A DNA stretch of 64,000 nucleotides from Nannochloris sp. 'desiccata'. Its lineage: Eukaryota > Chlorophyta > Trebouxiophyceae > Chlorellales > Chlorellaceae. How positions within the stretch are numbered: position 1 is the first letter of the stretch; every line of letters starts with the position of its first letter. Shown here in pieces: positions 30,653 to 41,810 of this stretch. The notes beneath the pieces are model-generated. The model made no database searches, had not been told where the DNA came from, and was given only the letters and a program-made list of their open reading frames with translations. The position numbers and the translations under genes were made by a program. Where the stretch lies: assembly GCA_019044685.2 (NCBI GenBank), contig JAGTXX020000011.1:1612001-1676000 (forward strand). Direction: 5' to 3'.

Positions 30653-30857
30653 AGAATATTTAATATAGTAAAGCTTTCTTGGCGGGAAATTTTTCAACTT
30701 TTTTTTTCTTTCCTTTTCCTTTTCGAGCTGCTCAGGTGTAAGATCTTGTTCAACAGTATACCTATTCCTTTCTTCGGACATTGAAACACGGCAAGTATGT
30801 AAATCAAAAAAATCTAGAGAGAAAGTCTAAATAAGATAATGTTTCATATCGACTATT

Positions 30858-32924
30858 CTACTTCCCGCCACCACTACCGCCAAATCTTGAGCTCAACCCC
30901 TTCATATTTTTCAATAGCTCTTTAGGATCTCTAGATCCACTTGGCTTGATTTCTAGATCTTTTTCTCTATCAAAAGGTCTCCAAGGATGCGCTTCACGAT
31001 CCCAGTCTTCTTCTTCTTCTTCACATTCTCCTTTCCCACTACCAGCACTAGAGCTTAGCTTCTTTCTCTTCTTTCCAGCAGCAGATATGTCTTTGGTACT
31101 CTCCTTGTTGCTGGTCTTCTTTTTCTTTTTCCGATTCTGCTGTTTTTCTAAATGTTGCTCTAATAAAGATTTCCCTCGAGCTACAGAATTGTACGCAGCA
31201 ATAGCAGCAGATGCTCTTTGATCACTACCTCCATCATCAGCAGAACCACCGGCCATTAGCAACGCAGGCCCCGTCGCTGGTCCACTCAAAAAACCATTGC
31301 CGCCAAAGCCACCGCCAGCTTCCGCTTCCGCAGCAGCTGCTCGTTGTTGTGGTGTCATTGTCCAGCCAGAAGTATCCCCTCTAACTTGCGGACCACGTGC
31401 ACTAAATGCAGTCTGGTGGCCTTGTGGGGGGAGTACCGAGGCAGTGGCTGCTTTTTCAGGTGGCAAGTCAGTCATCCAACTATCCCGACCAACGGGATTC
31501 ATATTATTTCTTGCTGTTATTATTTTATCATCAGCTTTTGCGAGATCTTCAGCTGTCGCTTGACCCCTGGCAATACGCCATTGCCGTTCCCTAGCTTCTT
31601 GAGCTGCGTATTCTTCAGTAAATCGACGTAATTCTTCTTCTTCTCGTCTCTTATCGACTCCAGCTCGACCAGCGGCGTCTTGCAGCGTGTGCGCTGCCGT
31701 GGCAACCGCTTGAAAGGCGACTGCCGCCTGGGGGTGATTGCATTTATCAGGATGGATAAGCAGAGATAACCTCCAATACCGTTTTTTAACCTCCCCAACT
31801 GGCGCTGCAGGGTCAACGCCAAGCACTAAGTACGCATCGGCTGGTAGCGGTGCCGGCGCAGCTCCACCGGAGCTAGGAACGGAAAGTTTTGCGTTGTTGC
31901 CGTCGAGTTCGTGTTGCCGGAGTACTTCCATAACACGAACTACTTCTGTAGAACGATCATTCATTGACGCTGCGTCTGTTTCAATTAAATATTCAGGAGG
32001 AGGAGGGCCAACAACGAAATCATCTTCTTCAGTGATAAAAACGCCGCCGCCGCTGCTGTGATCTGGCAAGGTAGCTGCTATTGGTATTGCAGCAGCAGTG
32101 GCAGCAGCAGCTTGTAACAGTTCTGGGGGTGGCACTGCAGGACCTAAGACTCTACGAGGACCTACCACTGTTGTTCGTTCAATCGGTAAAGCTTTGGTGG
32201 TGATGGTGGTGTTTTCCTCTTCTTTATTTTTTTCCGATGGCCCCGCCTCTGCTGCTGCTGCTGCTGCTGCCAGGGACGGTGCATCAGATGGCGGTAACTG
32301 AGGCTCTATTCTCACTTGATCAGAGGCTTCTATATGACCAGCAATAGGGCCAATTTTCTCAACTTCTTCATGCCTACTAGCTTGTGTTGTGCCCACCTCC
32401 TTGGTAGCCTTCCCGTCTGTTGCTGTGGCTACTTGTATCTTGTAAGGTGCTAAAGAGGCTGCAGATTCTTCTAAAATTGGAGCTACAAACGATGTAACAG
32501 TCGAAGCATTCGAAATTCGCAGATAATGACCAGCAGATGTCTTTTTTAATTGCAGTAAGTTATCAAATAAAATACAGAGACGATCACGAAGAAAGATGTC
32601 AGCGAGATCTGATATGTCAAGAGCATTTCCAGCATCTAAATGGCGCGATAGCTGTCTAATTTCCGTTCTGAGAACATAATTGTAAGCTAAGATTTCTCGT
32701 AGAGCGCGTGCTGCTGCACGGCCCATAGCAAGCTGGGTGTTTACATTGACACAAGGCGGGGCATCTCCTCTGGTGCTGGTAGAACTTGTATCCGAGTCTG
32801 ATGAGTAGTCTCGTCGTTTCGTGCGGTCTTTCTCTTTTTTATGACTCTTCTTGTGTGACTTTTTGTGCTTCTTGTGCTTAGAGTGTGAGTCTTTCGATGA
32901 TCTGTGCTTTTCATCCTTGCCCAT
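30858..32924 (-). CDS. J-domain protein with GPALPP/DUF3752 C-terminal region
   Basis: A 688-residue nuclear-type protein. The Lys/His/Ser-rich N-terminus (KHKKHKKSHKKSHKKEKDR) is a likely nuclear signal. A conserved helical stretch follows (ARALREILAYNYVLRTEIRQ, DLADIFLRDRLCILFDN). Then GP-rich motifs (GPRRVLGPAVPPPELL, FVVGPPPPEYL) resemble the GPALPP signature. A J domain near residues 360-425 (DAYLVLGVD, RYWRLSLLIHPDKCNHPQA) has an intact HPD. The C-terminal part, SWMTDLPPEKA and GDTSGWTMTPQQR, matches the DUF3752/GPALPP pattern. A role as Hsp70 co-chaperone in RNA processing is inferred from this combination. Divergent from the Nopp140-tail gene. Confidence 0.85.
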   Translation of the reverse strand: MGKDEKHRSSKDSHSKHKKHKKSHKKSHKKEKDRTKRRDYSSDSDTSSTSTRGDAPPCVNVNTQLAMGRAAARALREILAYNYVLRTEIRQLSRHLDAGNALDISDLADIFLRDRLCILFDNLLQLKKTSAGHYLRISNASTVTSFVAPILEESAASLAPYKIQVATATDGKATKEVGTTQASRHEEVEKIGPIAGHIEASDQVRIEPQLPPSDAPSLAAAAAAAEAGPSEKNKEEENTTITTKALPIERTTVVGPRRVLGPAVPPPELLQAAAATAAAIPIAATLPDHSSGGGVFITEEDDFVVGPPPPEYLIETDAASMNDRSTEVVRVMEVLRQHELDGNNAKLSVPSSGGAAPAPLPADAYLVLGVDPAAPVGEVKKRYWRLSLLIHPDKCNHPQAAVAFQAVATAAHTLQDAAGRAGVDKRREEEELRRFTEEYAAQEARERQWRIARGQATAEDLAKADDKIITARNNMNPVGRDSWMTDLPPEKAATASVLPPQGHQTAFSARGPQVRGDTSGWTMTPQQRAAAAEAEAGGGFGGNGFLSGPATGPALLMAGGSADDGGSDQRASAAIAAYNSVARGKSLLEQHLEKQQNRKKKKKTSNKESTKDISAAGKKRKKLSSSAGSGKGECEEEEEDWDREAHPWRPFDREKDLEIKPSGSRDPKELLKNMKGLSSRFGGSGGGK

Positions 32925-33144
32925 GGTGCCCTCAAAACCACCTTGTGGAATTCACACGTTATGTACACGACAACAAGTATTTTTCAAATTATTATAGAGG
33001 CGAAAAACTTCGGAATAAGGCTGATAAGCCTGTGAAATGTTCTCAGAACAGTTCTGCCAGAGCAGGCACAGCAGTTCTCCGCCGCCTTAGATCCCGCGAA
33101 AGGCCCGATGTTGCTTTCAAACACCCAATTATCAAATTGATACA

Positions 33145-34180
33145 ATGGGTAGGAAGGAGAAGAAAGCTGAAAAGGAGGCTGCAGCCGCAGCAGTAGCTGA
33201 AGAGAAGGGAGTCGTCAAGGTAAACATCTAAATTTTGAAATCGGAATCTATGCGTAGATTAAATTTAAATGCCAATGCTTGCTATTAAATCTACACCCTA
33301 CTAGTTTTATTATTTAATTCCATACTGCTCTAGACGTAAAGCGTGCATGCAGCCGAGATTTAATTGTGCTTGCCACCCATTACCTAAATTTGCATTTCAT
33401 TTTAAAACCATTTAGGTAAAGAAGTCTAAGAAAGAGAAGAAAGACAAAAATGAGGTCGCTGTGGCTAAAGAAGAACATGTGAAGGCCTCTGATGATAAAG
33501 CACAAAAGGCGGCAGCCAAAGCTGCCGCCAAGTCTGCAAGAGCAGCTGCGAAGAAGGAAAAGAAACTTAAGAAGAAGCAAGCTGCCGAAGAGAAACTTAA
33601 AAACGCACCCAAAAAGGTAAAAAACAAGGAAAAATGTGAATCTAAAAGCAAAAAGAGAGCAGAAGCAGCACTAGCCAACGGGGAAGAAGCTCCAGAAGTA
33701 AAGGTCAAATCTAGCAAGAAGGACAAAAAAAGGAAGAAAGAGGAAGCTGCTGCTGAGGCTGCTGAGGCTGAGGAAGCTCCATCTCCAGCTACAGAGGAAA
33801 AGAGACCCGCTAAAAAATCCAAAAAGGATGATGACCATACGGCCGTGGATGCAAACGGGGCTGCAGAGTACAACGACGGCTATTCGTCTGGCGGAAATGG
33901 TGGCAATAACACAGGAGGCGAAGGCACTGGCACTGCCTCGAAAGCCTTCCAGCGAGTCAAAGCTGATGAATGGCTGGGTAAAAAAGGTTCCTGGGACAAT
34001 TCCTACGTCGGCACCTTTGGTGAATCTGGTTGGGGTTTTAAAGCGCAACAAATTTTAGGACAGGTACGAGGAAAAGATTTCCGTCATGAAAAGACAAAGA
34101 AGAAAAGGGGAAGTTACCGTGGTGGCATTATTGATTCGGGGAATATCTGTTCCTTTAAATTTGATAGTGATGACGAATAA
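33145..34180 (+). CDS. Nopp140/SRP40 C-terminal-domain nucleolar protein
   Basis: Two exons, 33145-33219 and 33416-34180, join in phase 0 (donor GTAAAC, acceptor TTTAG), giving 279 residues. Most of the protein is Lys/Glu/Ala-rich and disordered with repeated KKxKK clusters. The last 75 residues form the SRP40/Nopp140 C-terminal domain: AFQRVKADEWLGKKGSWDNS, YVGTFGESGWGFKAQQIL, VRGKDFRHEKTKKKRGSYRG and a hydrophobic end ICSFKFDSDDE. Family members are nucleolar/Cajal-body chaperones for snoRNPs and ribosome assembly. It lacks the long Ser-acidic repeats of full Nopp140, so it is a short version. Confidence 0.88.
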
Positions 34181-34344
34181 ATATCGTATAGATAGTATTA
34201 TTATAATCGTATTTAAAGTACGGTTATACAGATAGATAGCATATATATATAGTACGAGAATTAATATTCTTACAACATTATATCTAGAAATATCTATGTC
34301 AAATTTATATAATATGAAAAAATGTATCATATAAGCAATTTATC

Positions 34345-35759
34345 TTATACAGAAGGACTGCAGGAATTGTCACTATTAGAATTAGGGTGTACGTTGTAAG
34401 ACTGGGAATTAATTGCAGCTGCAACTGATCTCCATCCTCTAGTACTACATTCCATATTATTGCTCTGAATATTCGAGGTTTCCATGCCACTGCACGCGTT
34501 GCTACTGTTATTGCTAGGCCCAGCACCACCGATGGCGACCGATGGCTCAGCACTGACAGCAGCAGCAGTGGGAGCTGTGAAAGTAGCTAAAGGGTTTGCA
34601 TTCCAGGTCACCCCCTGAAGTCTATTTGACGAAAAGCCTAATGGAGAAAATAATTCCGTTCGAGTGGGGTAACTGTAAATGGCAGGGATGGTAAATTTTG
34701 AAGAGTCATTGCGGACAAAGGCAGGTTGCTGAGGTGGCGGCACTGCTGCTGCTGCCGCTTTTCCTGCCACAAGTGGTCGCGCTGGCAACAATAAGCGTGG
34801 AGAAAGAGCGGCATATTTACTTCTTAAAGAAAGCGAAGGATCGTCAAACAGAGTATTGGTCTTTTGAAAGTGCGAATCAGGGCCTGAACGGCTATCTCGT
34901 CGAGGGTTGTGAGAAAATTTTCTGGAGCCGCAATTGACCGCCACCCAGATCAAGCCCGCCGCTGCAATAACAAAAGGAATAAAAGTGAGACAATTGACAA
35001 GAAAACAGAGCTTAATGGGTACTCACTTGCAGCTATTCCAGCACTAATACCAAAGATCAGTCCAACCCATTGTCCAGCACTGACTTTCTTCGGTGCATCT
35101 GCTGGGGCAGGTGCTGGGGGAGGAGGTTGTGAAGGAGAAGGGGAATAAAAACGGGGAGAGGGGATTGTTGGCGGACTGCTGGGCGGGAAAGGAGTAGGAC
35201 TAGGGGCCAAGGGAGGCAGGATCGGCGGCAGTGGCGGCGGCAAAGATGATGCAGGCGGTGGTGGTGGTCCTGGAGGGGGATGATTTGGAGGTGGACTACC
35301 TGCAACTACGGGTGACGGGGGCAATATAAGAGGAGGTGGAATGGTTTCCGATTCGGGTGGTGGTGGTGGAGGTGGACGTGGGGAAAGTGGCGGGTTCAAA
35401 TAATTTGGTTCGTTTGGAGGTGGGCAGATGCAGTGTGTAGTCGTTGTACATTGCCCATCCAAACATTCTTCCCAACTATCCAAATAGCAACCTACACAAT
35501 GCAGATAACATTGAGTTTGAAAAGGGGAATGTTAAGAATTAGGATAAATATAGCTTTTACCTTCTGCACAGCCTGAAGGCCCTCCGCTATCCTGCAGACA
35601 TATGAAAATTTATTGAGAACGTAATAACGGTCCTGGATTACTCGTCAGCCGCATGGGCTTGGACTTTGAAAATACCTGTAGCGTTTTTCTAGATATAGTA
35701 TAGCTTTGGCATAGGCTTAAAAGCTGTAGAAGGAAAATTACAAGCCAGTTTGTCTTCAT
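34345..35759 (-). CDS. proline-rich single-pass membrane protein A
   Basis: Four exons, 35676-35759, 35561-35591, 35027-35491 and 34345-34961, close the frame exactly to 398 residues. The N-terminus is a signal peptide (MKTNWLVIFLLQLLSLCQSY). A small Cys-rich segment follows (GCYLDSWEECLDGQC, HCICPPP). Next is a Pro/Ser-rich ectodomain with PPPPPP and SPPP runs like hydroxyproline-rich algal wall glycoproteins. One membrane span (GLIFGISAGIAATAGLIWVA) is interrupted by an intron. The tail is a polar cytoplasmic region of about 190 residues rich in Ser, Asn and Ala. Probably a cell-surface or wall-linked protein; no enzymatic domain was seen. Confidence 0.75.
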
Positions 35760-36015
35760 ATTTCTCTTAATTTCATTGAGGTTTGTTTCGTTGCCTGAGG
35801 GCCCTCAAACTTCATTGCGGCCTTACTCTGTAGCCTTGTTCTCTAAATTAAACTTGATATCTATTCGAATAAAACATGTAAATTAAAATTGTCTTGAGTA
35901 CCGCTCTATATTAATTTATTATCTTGGCTTATCGACCTCACAGAAGCTCACCTTTCAAAAAGTCAAAGCGGCGCCGGCAGCTCAATTTCATTTTTTCTTA
36001 AATGGAGGGCTGCAT

Positions 36016-37675
36016 TTATCCTGACCTAAAAGACTGCCTTCTATTTAAATTCGCAGCTGCTTTCTTTTCCAATGACTTCTTCCTCGCTTCTTTAAACCAT
36101 CCAGCTAGCACGGCAGGCGGGGGAGACTCACTATTGCTTGACCGGTTGCTCACTTCGATGTGCCCTGCCACCGGCGCCTCTCCATCCCCTTCAAAAATAT
36201 CAGCTAGCGGATTCTCAAAGACCACTAGAGAACCCCTTGTATTTGAACAAGACAATGGTACTATACTAGGGCGTGGGGATACAGCCAGTGAAGGAGGTGG
36301 AGACCCGCGGTTAGGGCGACCTTCCATCTCCACCATTCTTTGTTTCGCTGCATACAGCTCTCTCAAGCTCAAGTCGTCATCACTTGATGCTGATACTGTC
36401 CTTCTAATAACCAACACAGGAGGCATGATAGGTGCCAAAGGCGTAACAGGGGAGTTATTATTCTGGCTTCCGGTAGCTTTCTTCATATTAGAAGCTACTT
36501 TGTATAACCAAGCGTATTTCGAAGGTGGCCGAGGATGGCTGACACCAACCATCCCAGCACCACTTAATCTGCCACCACGTCGCCGCCGCTTTGAAGCCAT
36601 CATACTAACTATGCCACCAATAGCACCTGCCAGGACAATACTGCCAATACAAATTCCTGCCCAGGCCCCCGCTCCAAGCACGCGTTTTACTTTTACTTGA
36701 AGGACATCAACAGCGCCAAAAAGCCGCTCGGGAAAGACCGAAGATGGTTTTGTTTGCAGCAAATCTGCCATTTTAACAGCTACTTCCCCATCTTGCTTTT
36801 CAAATAAAGCTTCAATGTCTACTGTCACGCCGGTAGCTAGGAGTAGGCGGCCAACCGAGTCTAGTGGTGCTGCTACACTGACAATCACAACTTCTGGAGG
36901 ACTCAAAGCCCCCGAGAGCAATGCTGCGCCTTGAACAGTGGTGAGTATCAACTTTTGCTGTGTTGATGAAAATGATCTTGCAGAAAATACGGGTACATTT
37001 ATAGAAAATGCGAGCTTGCGGCGAGCCTTGCCAGGTTTATCTCTAGGGGCCGGTGGTGGCAATGGCGGCGGCGGCAGCGGCGTTGGAAATTGGGGTGTCG
37101 ATGTCGCAGGAGGTGGAGAGTTTTGTTCTTCTGGTGGTACACTTGGCACATTTATTATAGGCGAGGGAGGGGACATCAATGTAGGGGGCGTCTCCCCAGC
37201 TGCACCCTCGTTTTCAAAAGAGGACTCGAATTCATAGTCTTCTATGATCTGAACACCATAATCGAGAGATCCAGGTGATGGAGGTGGTGGGGATGGTGGT
37301 GGAGGATAAATGCCCGGAGGTGAAGGTGGAGGAGGTGATGGAGGCAGAGGTGGTGGGAATGTTGCAGGTGGAGATTGCTCTTCCCCTGAACCGGCATCAT
37401 TCAGATCTCCATACTCACTATGCGAATCTTCTGACGGCACGGAATCACTCTGCTGCAAAGCAAGTGAAACAAAGTAAATAATTTGTTAGATTTTGTATGC
37501 AGTTTTTTATTGATTTAGTTGAAATAAATATGTCTTCAAAATAGGATCACTAATTCTCTAGTTCAGCTCTCACTTTCAAAGACCTGGTTCTAGCTCGGGT
37601 GTGCACTGAAGTAGCAGCCACAGTCGAGAATAATATGAAGAATATGGCTGTTATAAACGCGGCGCGCCGAACCAT
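36016..37675 (-). CDS. proline-rich single-pass membrane protein B
   Basis: Two exons, 37574-37675 and 36016-37452, join in phase 0 (donor GTGAGA, acceptor TTGCAG), giving 512 residues. A signal peptide (AAFITAIFFILFSTVAATS) precedes an acidic stretch and Pro-rich blocks (SPPPPSPPG, PPPPSPPPPSP). A compact domain of about 115 residues follows, RKLAFSINVPVFSARSF to FGAVDVLQVKV, with alternating strands that resemble small SEA-like or algal extracellular modules. The membrane span is AGICIGSIVLAGAIGGIVSM followed by ASKRRRRGGR. The cytoplasmic tail is long and polar with KKSLEKKAAANLNRR at the end. It shares organisation and strand with its neighbour A and may be a distant paralogue. Confidence 0.75.
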
Positions 37676-37895
37676 ATTTATTAAATGTACTTTTAGTAAT
37701 TATCGTTTATTAATATTCCGATAACAAAACTCTAATGTCGCCTGAAGTTTGACTGACAAAACGCCTCTGGTGGGAGCGCTGGTCAAAATATTGACCGCAG
37801 CGTAGATTTCCTCACTAGATTTCTTTCAAGTTAACTCTTTTTCTATAGTTTAAAGCATATATTACCACATCATATAGCTGTATCATTTATATGCA

Positions 37896-38944
37896 ATGAT
37901 TCTTACAACCCTTTGCGCTCCTTTCAGCATCCTCTATATTTGTGGGGGATTAGCACTAATAGTGGTTCCCTTGTTTATTGGCGCTTGTTTAAGTGTCTAT
38001 CTCATCAGCGATGTTAGTCCAGGAGAAATAGGAAAAGCTGATATAGCATCTGCCTCCGCTGCAACAGGAATAGTCGTCGTATATCTTCTAGTGGCATTTT
38101 ACATGATCTATTGGAGGAACATCGAGTCTTACTTTACAAGCCTCCCCTGGCTATCTACAGCAGAATCTAACCAAGAAAAAGTCGGTGACAGAGTTTATCA
38201 AAAGAAATGCCCGTTTACAGGTCAGTTCGTGAATCGTTCCTAGTCAAACTACATTTTTTCAAAAATCCAGCCTCGCTGCTGCTTGCTTTTATTAACTTAC
38301 CCTTGCTTTTAATCACTCAAAACTAATCACATCAAGACTAACGCCTTTCCTCCGCAGGTCTCCGCCCAAGGTACCGCTGTCCTAGCTGCCAATGCAGAAT
38401 CAATGAAAAGGCCTTTCATCAAGCAGATAAATTCATTGCAATGCCTGCCGGCGAAACTGTTCTTCGGTGGGACCGTGCCAGCGCAGTAGCAGAATCTGAC
38501 GATACCACCAATGTAGAGAAAATCAGGTCTGCTTTAGACGAGGCAATAGATTTTCGAGGGAATGTATACAGTCAGAGCGTCTCTCATTGCTGCATAGGCT
38601 GTGCTACCTGGCAAAAATGCTTTAATTTGGCGCCACGGTTGTCCTTGTCATTGGTCCTCACAGCTCTCTTTTTTGCCTACGTACCCTGGGCATTTCCCTC
38701 TTTTCTAGAGCTTATCAAAGGCGGTGGATCTATCGTAAAGATGATAACCGGGTCTGCTTCTGTTGGATTTGCTGCGGCTGCGTTGTTAGTACAAGTACGT
38801 GCCCTCGGTCGTGCTACCGCGTTTTTATCAAAATATTCAGAAAAAGTTCCAGCTCTCAAACCTCTTGAAGCGATGCGGAGGAGGAAAGATACAGATGCAT
38901 TGTGGAAACTACTCTTTTCTACAGCATGGGACCCTCTTATGTAG
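37896..38944 (+). CDS. multi-pass membrane protein with zinc-ribbon-like cysteines, unknown
   Basis: Two exons, 37896-38220 and 38358-38944, join in phase 1 (donor GTCAGT, acceptor CGCAG), giving 303 residues. The N-terminal half has two membrane spans (ILYICGGLALIVVPLFIGAC and TGIVVVYLLVAFYMIYW). A Cys-rich linker follows (KKCPFTG, RYRCPSCQC), which could bind zinc, and later HCCIGCATWQKC adds more Cys. Two further spans are LVLTALFFAYVPWAF and a Val/Ala-rich helix near ASVGFAAAALLVQV. The first pair plus Cys cluster and second pair give a four-span topology. No family was recognised. Confidence 0.65.
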
Positions 38945-39343
38945 GTTGAAATTCGTAAGGTTTTTCTAATTACAATGAACTTTAATTAGTACGAGGAGTA
39001 TCAGCAAGCGAGTATCTATTATTATGCTATAATTATGATATGTAAAAAGAAAGTAGAAAAGCAGGTGCAACGTATACATGCACAAAAAAGCATAAGAATA
39101 TTCAATCTGGTCAATCGTATCGAAAAATGGGATATAAGATTCATGCAAGGCGAGATGTAAAAATTCAAAAAGAAAAAAGTTATAAAAAAGAAGGGAAAAT
39201 GCGTCATTCAGTTCAAAAATGGGCGTTGTGCCATATGCTGAAGTAGAGCTATTACGCGTAAAATAAAAGAAAGAAGAAGATTGCTACTAGCAATATATAG
39301 TACAATCAAATAAAACATAAAAAAAATCAAAAGTACCCAATAA
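38945..39343. other. convergent 3' intergenic region
   Basis: About 400 AT-rich bases between two converging stops. Short open frames here are Phe/Leu/Ile-rich and look like chance frames in low-GC DNA. Confidence 0.45.
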
Positions 39344-41274
39344 TCAAGACCCTTTCCAATTTTGGCTGAGGCTTCGGAGCAACACAGGAGACGAACCACG
39401 CCTTCCTCCAACACCACCATGCCCAGCACCTGTAGTACCCCCTAAAGGTAATGACACATTACCTTTAACACTGCCACTACCACCATGCATTGGCGGTATT
39501 CGAGCACTATCTGCACTTCCAGTTAGACCACTAGAATAAGGAACACAAGGAACACCCTCAGCGGCAACGGCAACCGCAGCTCCAGAAAGTCTGGCCACAG
39601 GTCCTTGCGGAGTTCGAATCCCTAATAAACACGCTCTCACCACTTCGATAAGCGCATTTCTATCTTGTGCAGTCCCTAAACCACCTCCCTGGGGCATGTG
39701 GACTAAGAATCGATGAATCTCCTCCATTGTCGCAGTCGCACCGGCAGCGTTTGGCGAGGCTGGTGCATCCTGTTCTTCAACATACACATCCGCGCACGCA
39801 ACACCCAACCCTGCAGCACACAAACCTTGTGTCACATCAAACGTAACTCTTGGACGGCCACGACCACCTACATCCACATTTGCAGCTACAGTCAACTCAG
39901 TAGCCGCCCCCTCCATCACATCTTGGACGGCAATACGGACAGGTAAGGTAGCTGCCTCCCGTAAGCGTTCAGTCAACTCGGATACTAACTCAGGATCTTC
40001 TATACGGTTATATTCACTATCTTGTACATATAACTCTGCAACACATTCGTTCGTCTCAGGGTCAACATCAACACGCCCAAATGCTAGTCGAACATCGACC
40101 TCTTTAAGTTTCAACAATAAATCATACAGAAGCCCCTTTCGGTCTTTGCAACAGAGAGTGAAGAGGGTGTGGGAAGAGCTGGCTGCGTTGTCGACCTCAA
40201 CACTGATTGATTCAGGGCTGCTGGATCGGTAGAATTCTATAGGTGCGGCGGTTTGTTGGTGGTGGTGTGATTGAATAGATTCATGAGAAGAATGTTCAGA
40301 GGTTGCTTTTGAAGGAGGCATACGGCCACTTTCACTGCTGGATGTAGAGCCAGGGGTGGATGGAGCACCAATACTGCTTGCGCCTTTTTTTCGGGTGCCT
40401 ACTATGTTGCGTAGGTTATTGCTGGATGCGATATCTTTGCATGCCATACGACGCAAGGTAGGATGCACTCCTTCAACAAGACCACCGGCATCTAAGGGAT
40501 GCACAGGGCCAAAGGGTCCTCCGCTAATAGGGACGGCATCACCAAAGGACTCCTCAGAACCGACCGGAGCCAGCTCGATTTCACAAACAACCTCCGGTCC
40601 TAATGCTCCTTTAACTCTATCACATATTTCTAGTACACGATGAGGCTGTGGCAGTTCATTTCTGTTGTCGTAGAGCCAAAATGTATCTCGCACCTCGCCA
40701 CTTGTGGGATCGGTGGTGACATGGGCTTTATATACAGAGGTGTCTGATTCCCACATGGCATGTGAGAGCGAGTGAAGCATCCCCTGTCGATCAGACGGTC
40801 CCGAAACATGTACGGCATATGGAGTGCATTTCTTAGGTGTATCTGGACAAAGAAGGCGGAAAAAAGAGTCGGTGTCGGCAGGGCAGACTTCAACGAGCCG
40901 TGCCTTGAGAAGTTGCCAACGAGGGGGTGCTCCAGGGCTGAGAGCGACTATTAGGATGAGTAAACACCAGGTTCCGTCGGTTGTTATGTCGGCTTTGAGG
41001 ATTCTAAGGCCAAAATCAAGTAACACTCTGAAAAGGTCGCAGCCAAGCCCGGTGAGGTCGGGGCAATTGATGCGCAGCTCCCGAACCCTAGCTGGATCTT
41101 CTCCTGGCACATGTCTGCATAGATTTGGCAAGTATGAAAACCCCAAGGTTAGTCAAGTTGTACAATAAGAAGACTGGTCCACTTAAACAAAGGGTTAAAG
41201 GAGAAGCGATTACAATTTAATCAGAGCAGAAAAACTCACTTTAGGAGAACAGTCTCGTCGTCCTCGAACGACAT
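39344..41274 (-). CDS. ACT-domain repeat (ACR) protein
   Basis: ACR proteins carry several GlnD/UVR-like ACT domains and are thought to sense amino acids or nitrogen status in plants. Two exons, 41240-41274 and 39344-41114, join in phase 2 (donor GTGAGT, acceptor ATGCAG). The first twelve residues are MSFEDDETVLLK. The product is about 601 residues. ACT-like units are LRINCPDLTGLGCDLFRVLL, VSGPSDRQGMLHSLSHAM and LFTLCCKDRKGLLYDLLLKL, the last with VDVRLAFGRVDVDPETNECV. Ser- and Gly-rich linkers separate them. The C-terminal 120 residues are less conserved. No nucleotidyltransferase domain is present, so it is a sensor rather than a GlnD enzyme. Confidence 0.85.
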
Positions 41275-41810
41275 TTTCGTATAACTTATTTATGCAAATA
41301 ATTTACACGGTCTTGAACGCGCTGAGCAGCACGAATAAGGGTCGTTAAATGAGGCTAAGATTGCATTGAGAAGTTTTTAACGATCTCTGCTCACCAAACT
41401 ACTCCGCGCAAGCATCGATCCAAAGAAAGCAAGGTAGCAATGCAAGCAAAATAAGGTTTGCAGCTCTGCGCTGAATTGCTGCGTTATGAGGGCGTTGCCG
41501 CCGTTGATGGTCGTCTTTTTGCTGGCCTCGAAAAACGTGACGCGCAGTGTCTGACTTTTGCCCTGCAGTCGGCCTGCAGCTCCAACGCCTTCGAGTTTGG
41601 TCAAGTTCTAGCCGTTAAAATTCGAAAAGGGAACATAGTAATCAGAAAGGGGATGAATCAAATGGTACTACTGAAGGAATTATTATTATTTATATTCATA
41701 TCATAATTATTTATCTTATAAAAAATTGCAAAAAGGGTGCCCCTATGCCACTTTGGTTGTGGACAGAGAAAGAGAGAGAGAAGGAAAGGAAAAGAAAACC
41801 CTTCACTCAA
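41275..41810. other. intergenic with unexplained antiparallel ORFs
   Basis: About 536 bases between the ACR start and the NARA5 stop. A minus-strand open frame (41377-41604) contains a hydrophobic stretch (TLFCLHCYLAFFGSML) but starts at TTG. A plus-strand frame (41458-41706) overlaps it. Neither has homology I recognise. A small gene is possible but not shown. Confidence 0.35.

Noticed and set aside
34345..37675. Pherophorin assignment for the proline-rich pair
   Set aside because: Pro-rich runs are similar, but the Cys-rich pherophorin globular domain is not visible, so only a general wall-type description is given.
41377..41706. Small gene between ACR and NARA5
   Set aside because: Two overlapping frames on opposite strands, the minus-strand one lacking an ATG; neither shows a recognisable family. 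Left as an intergenic note.
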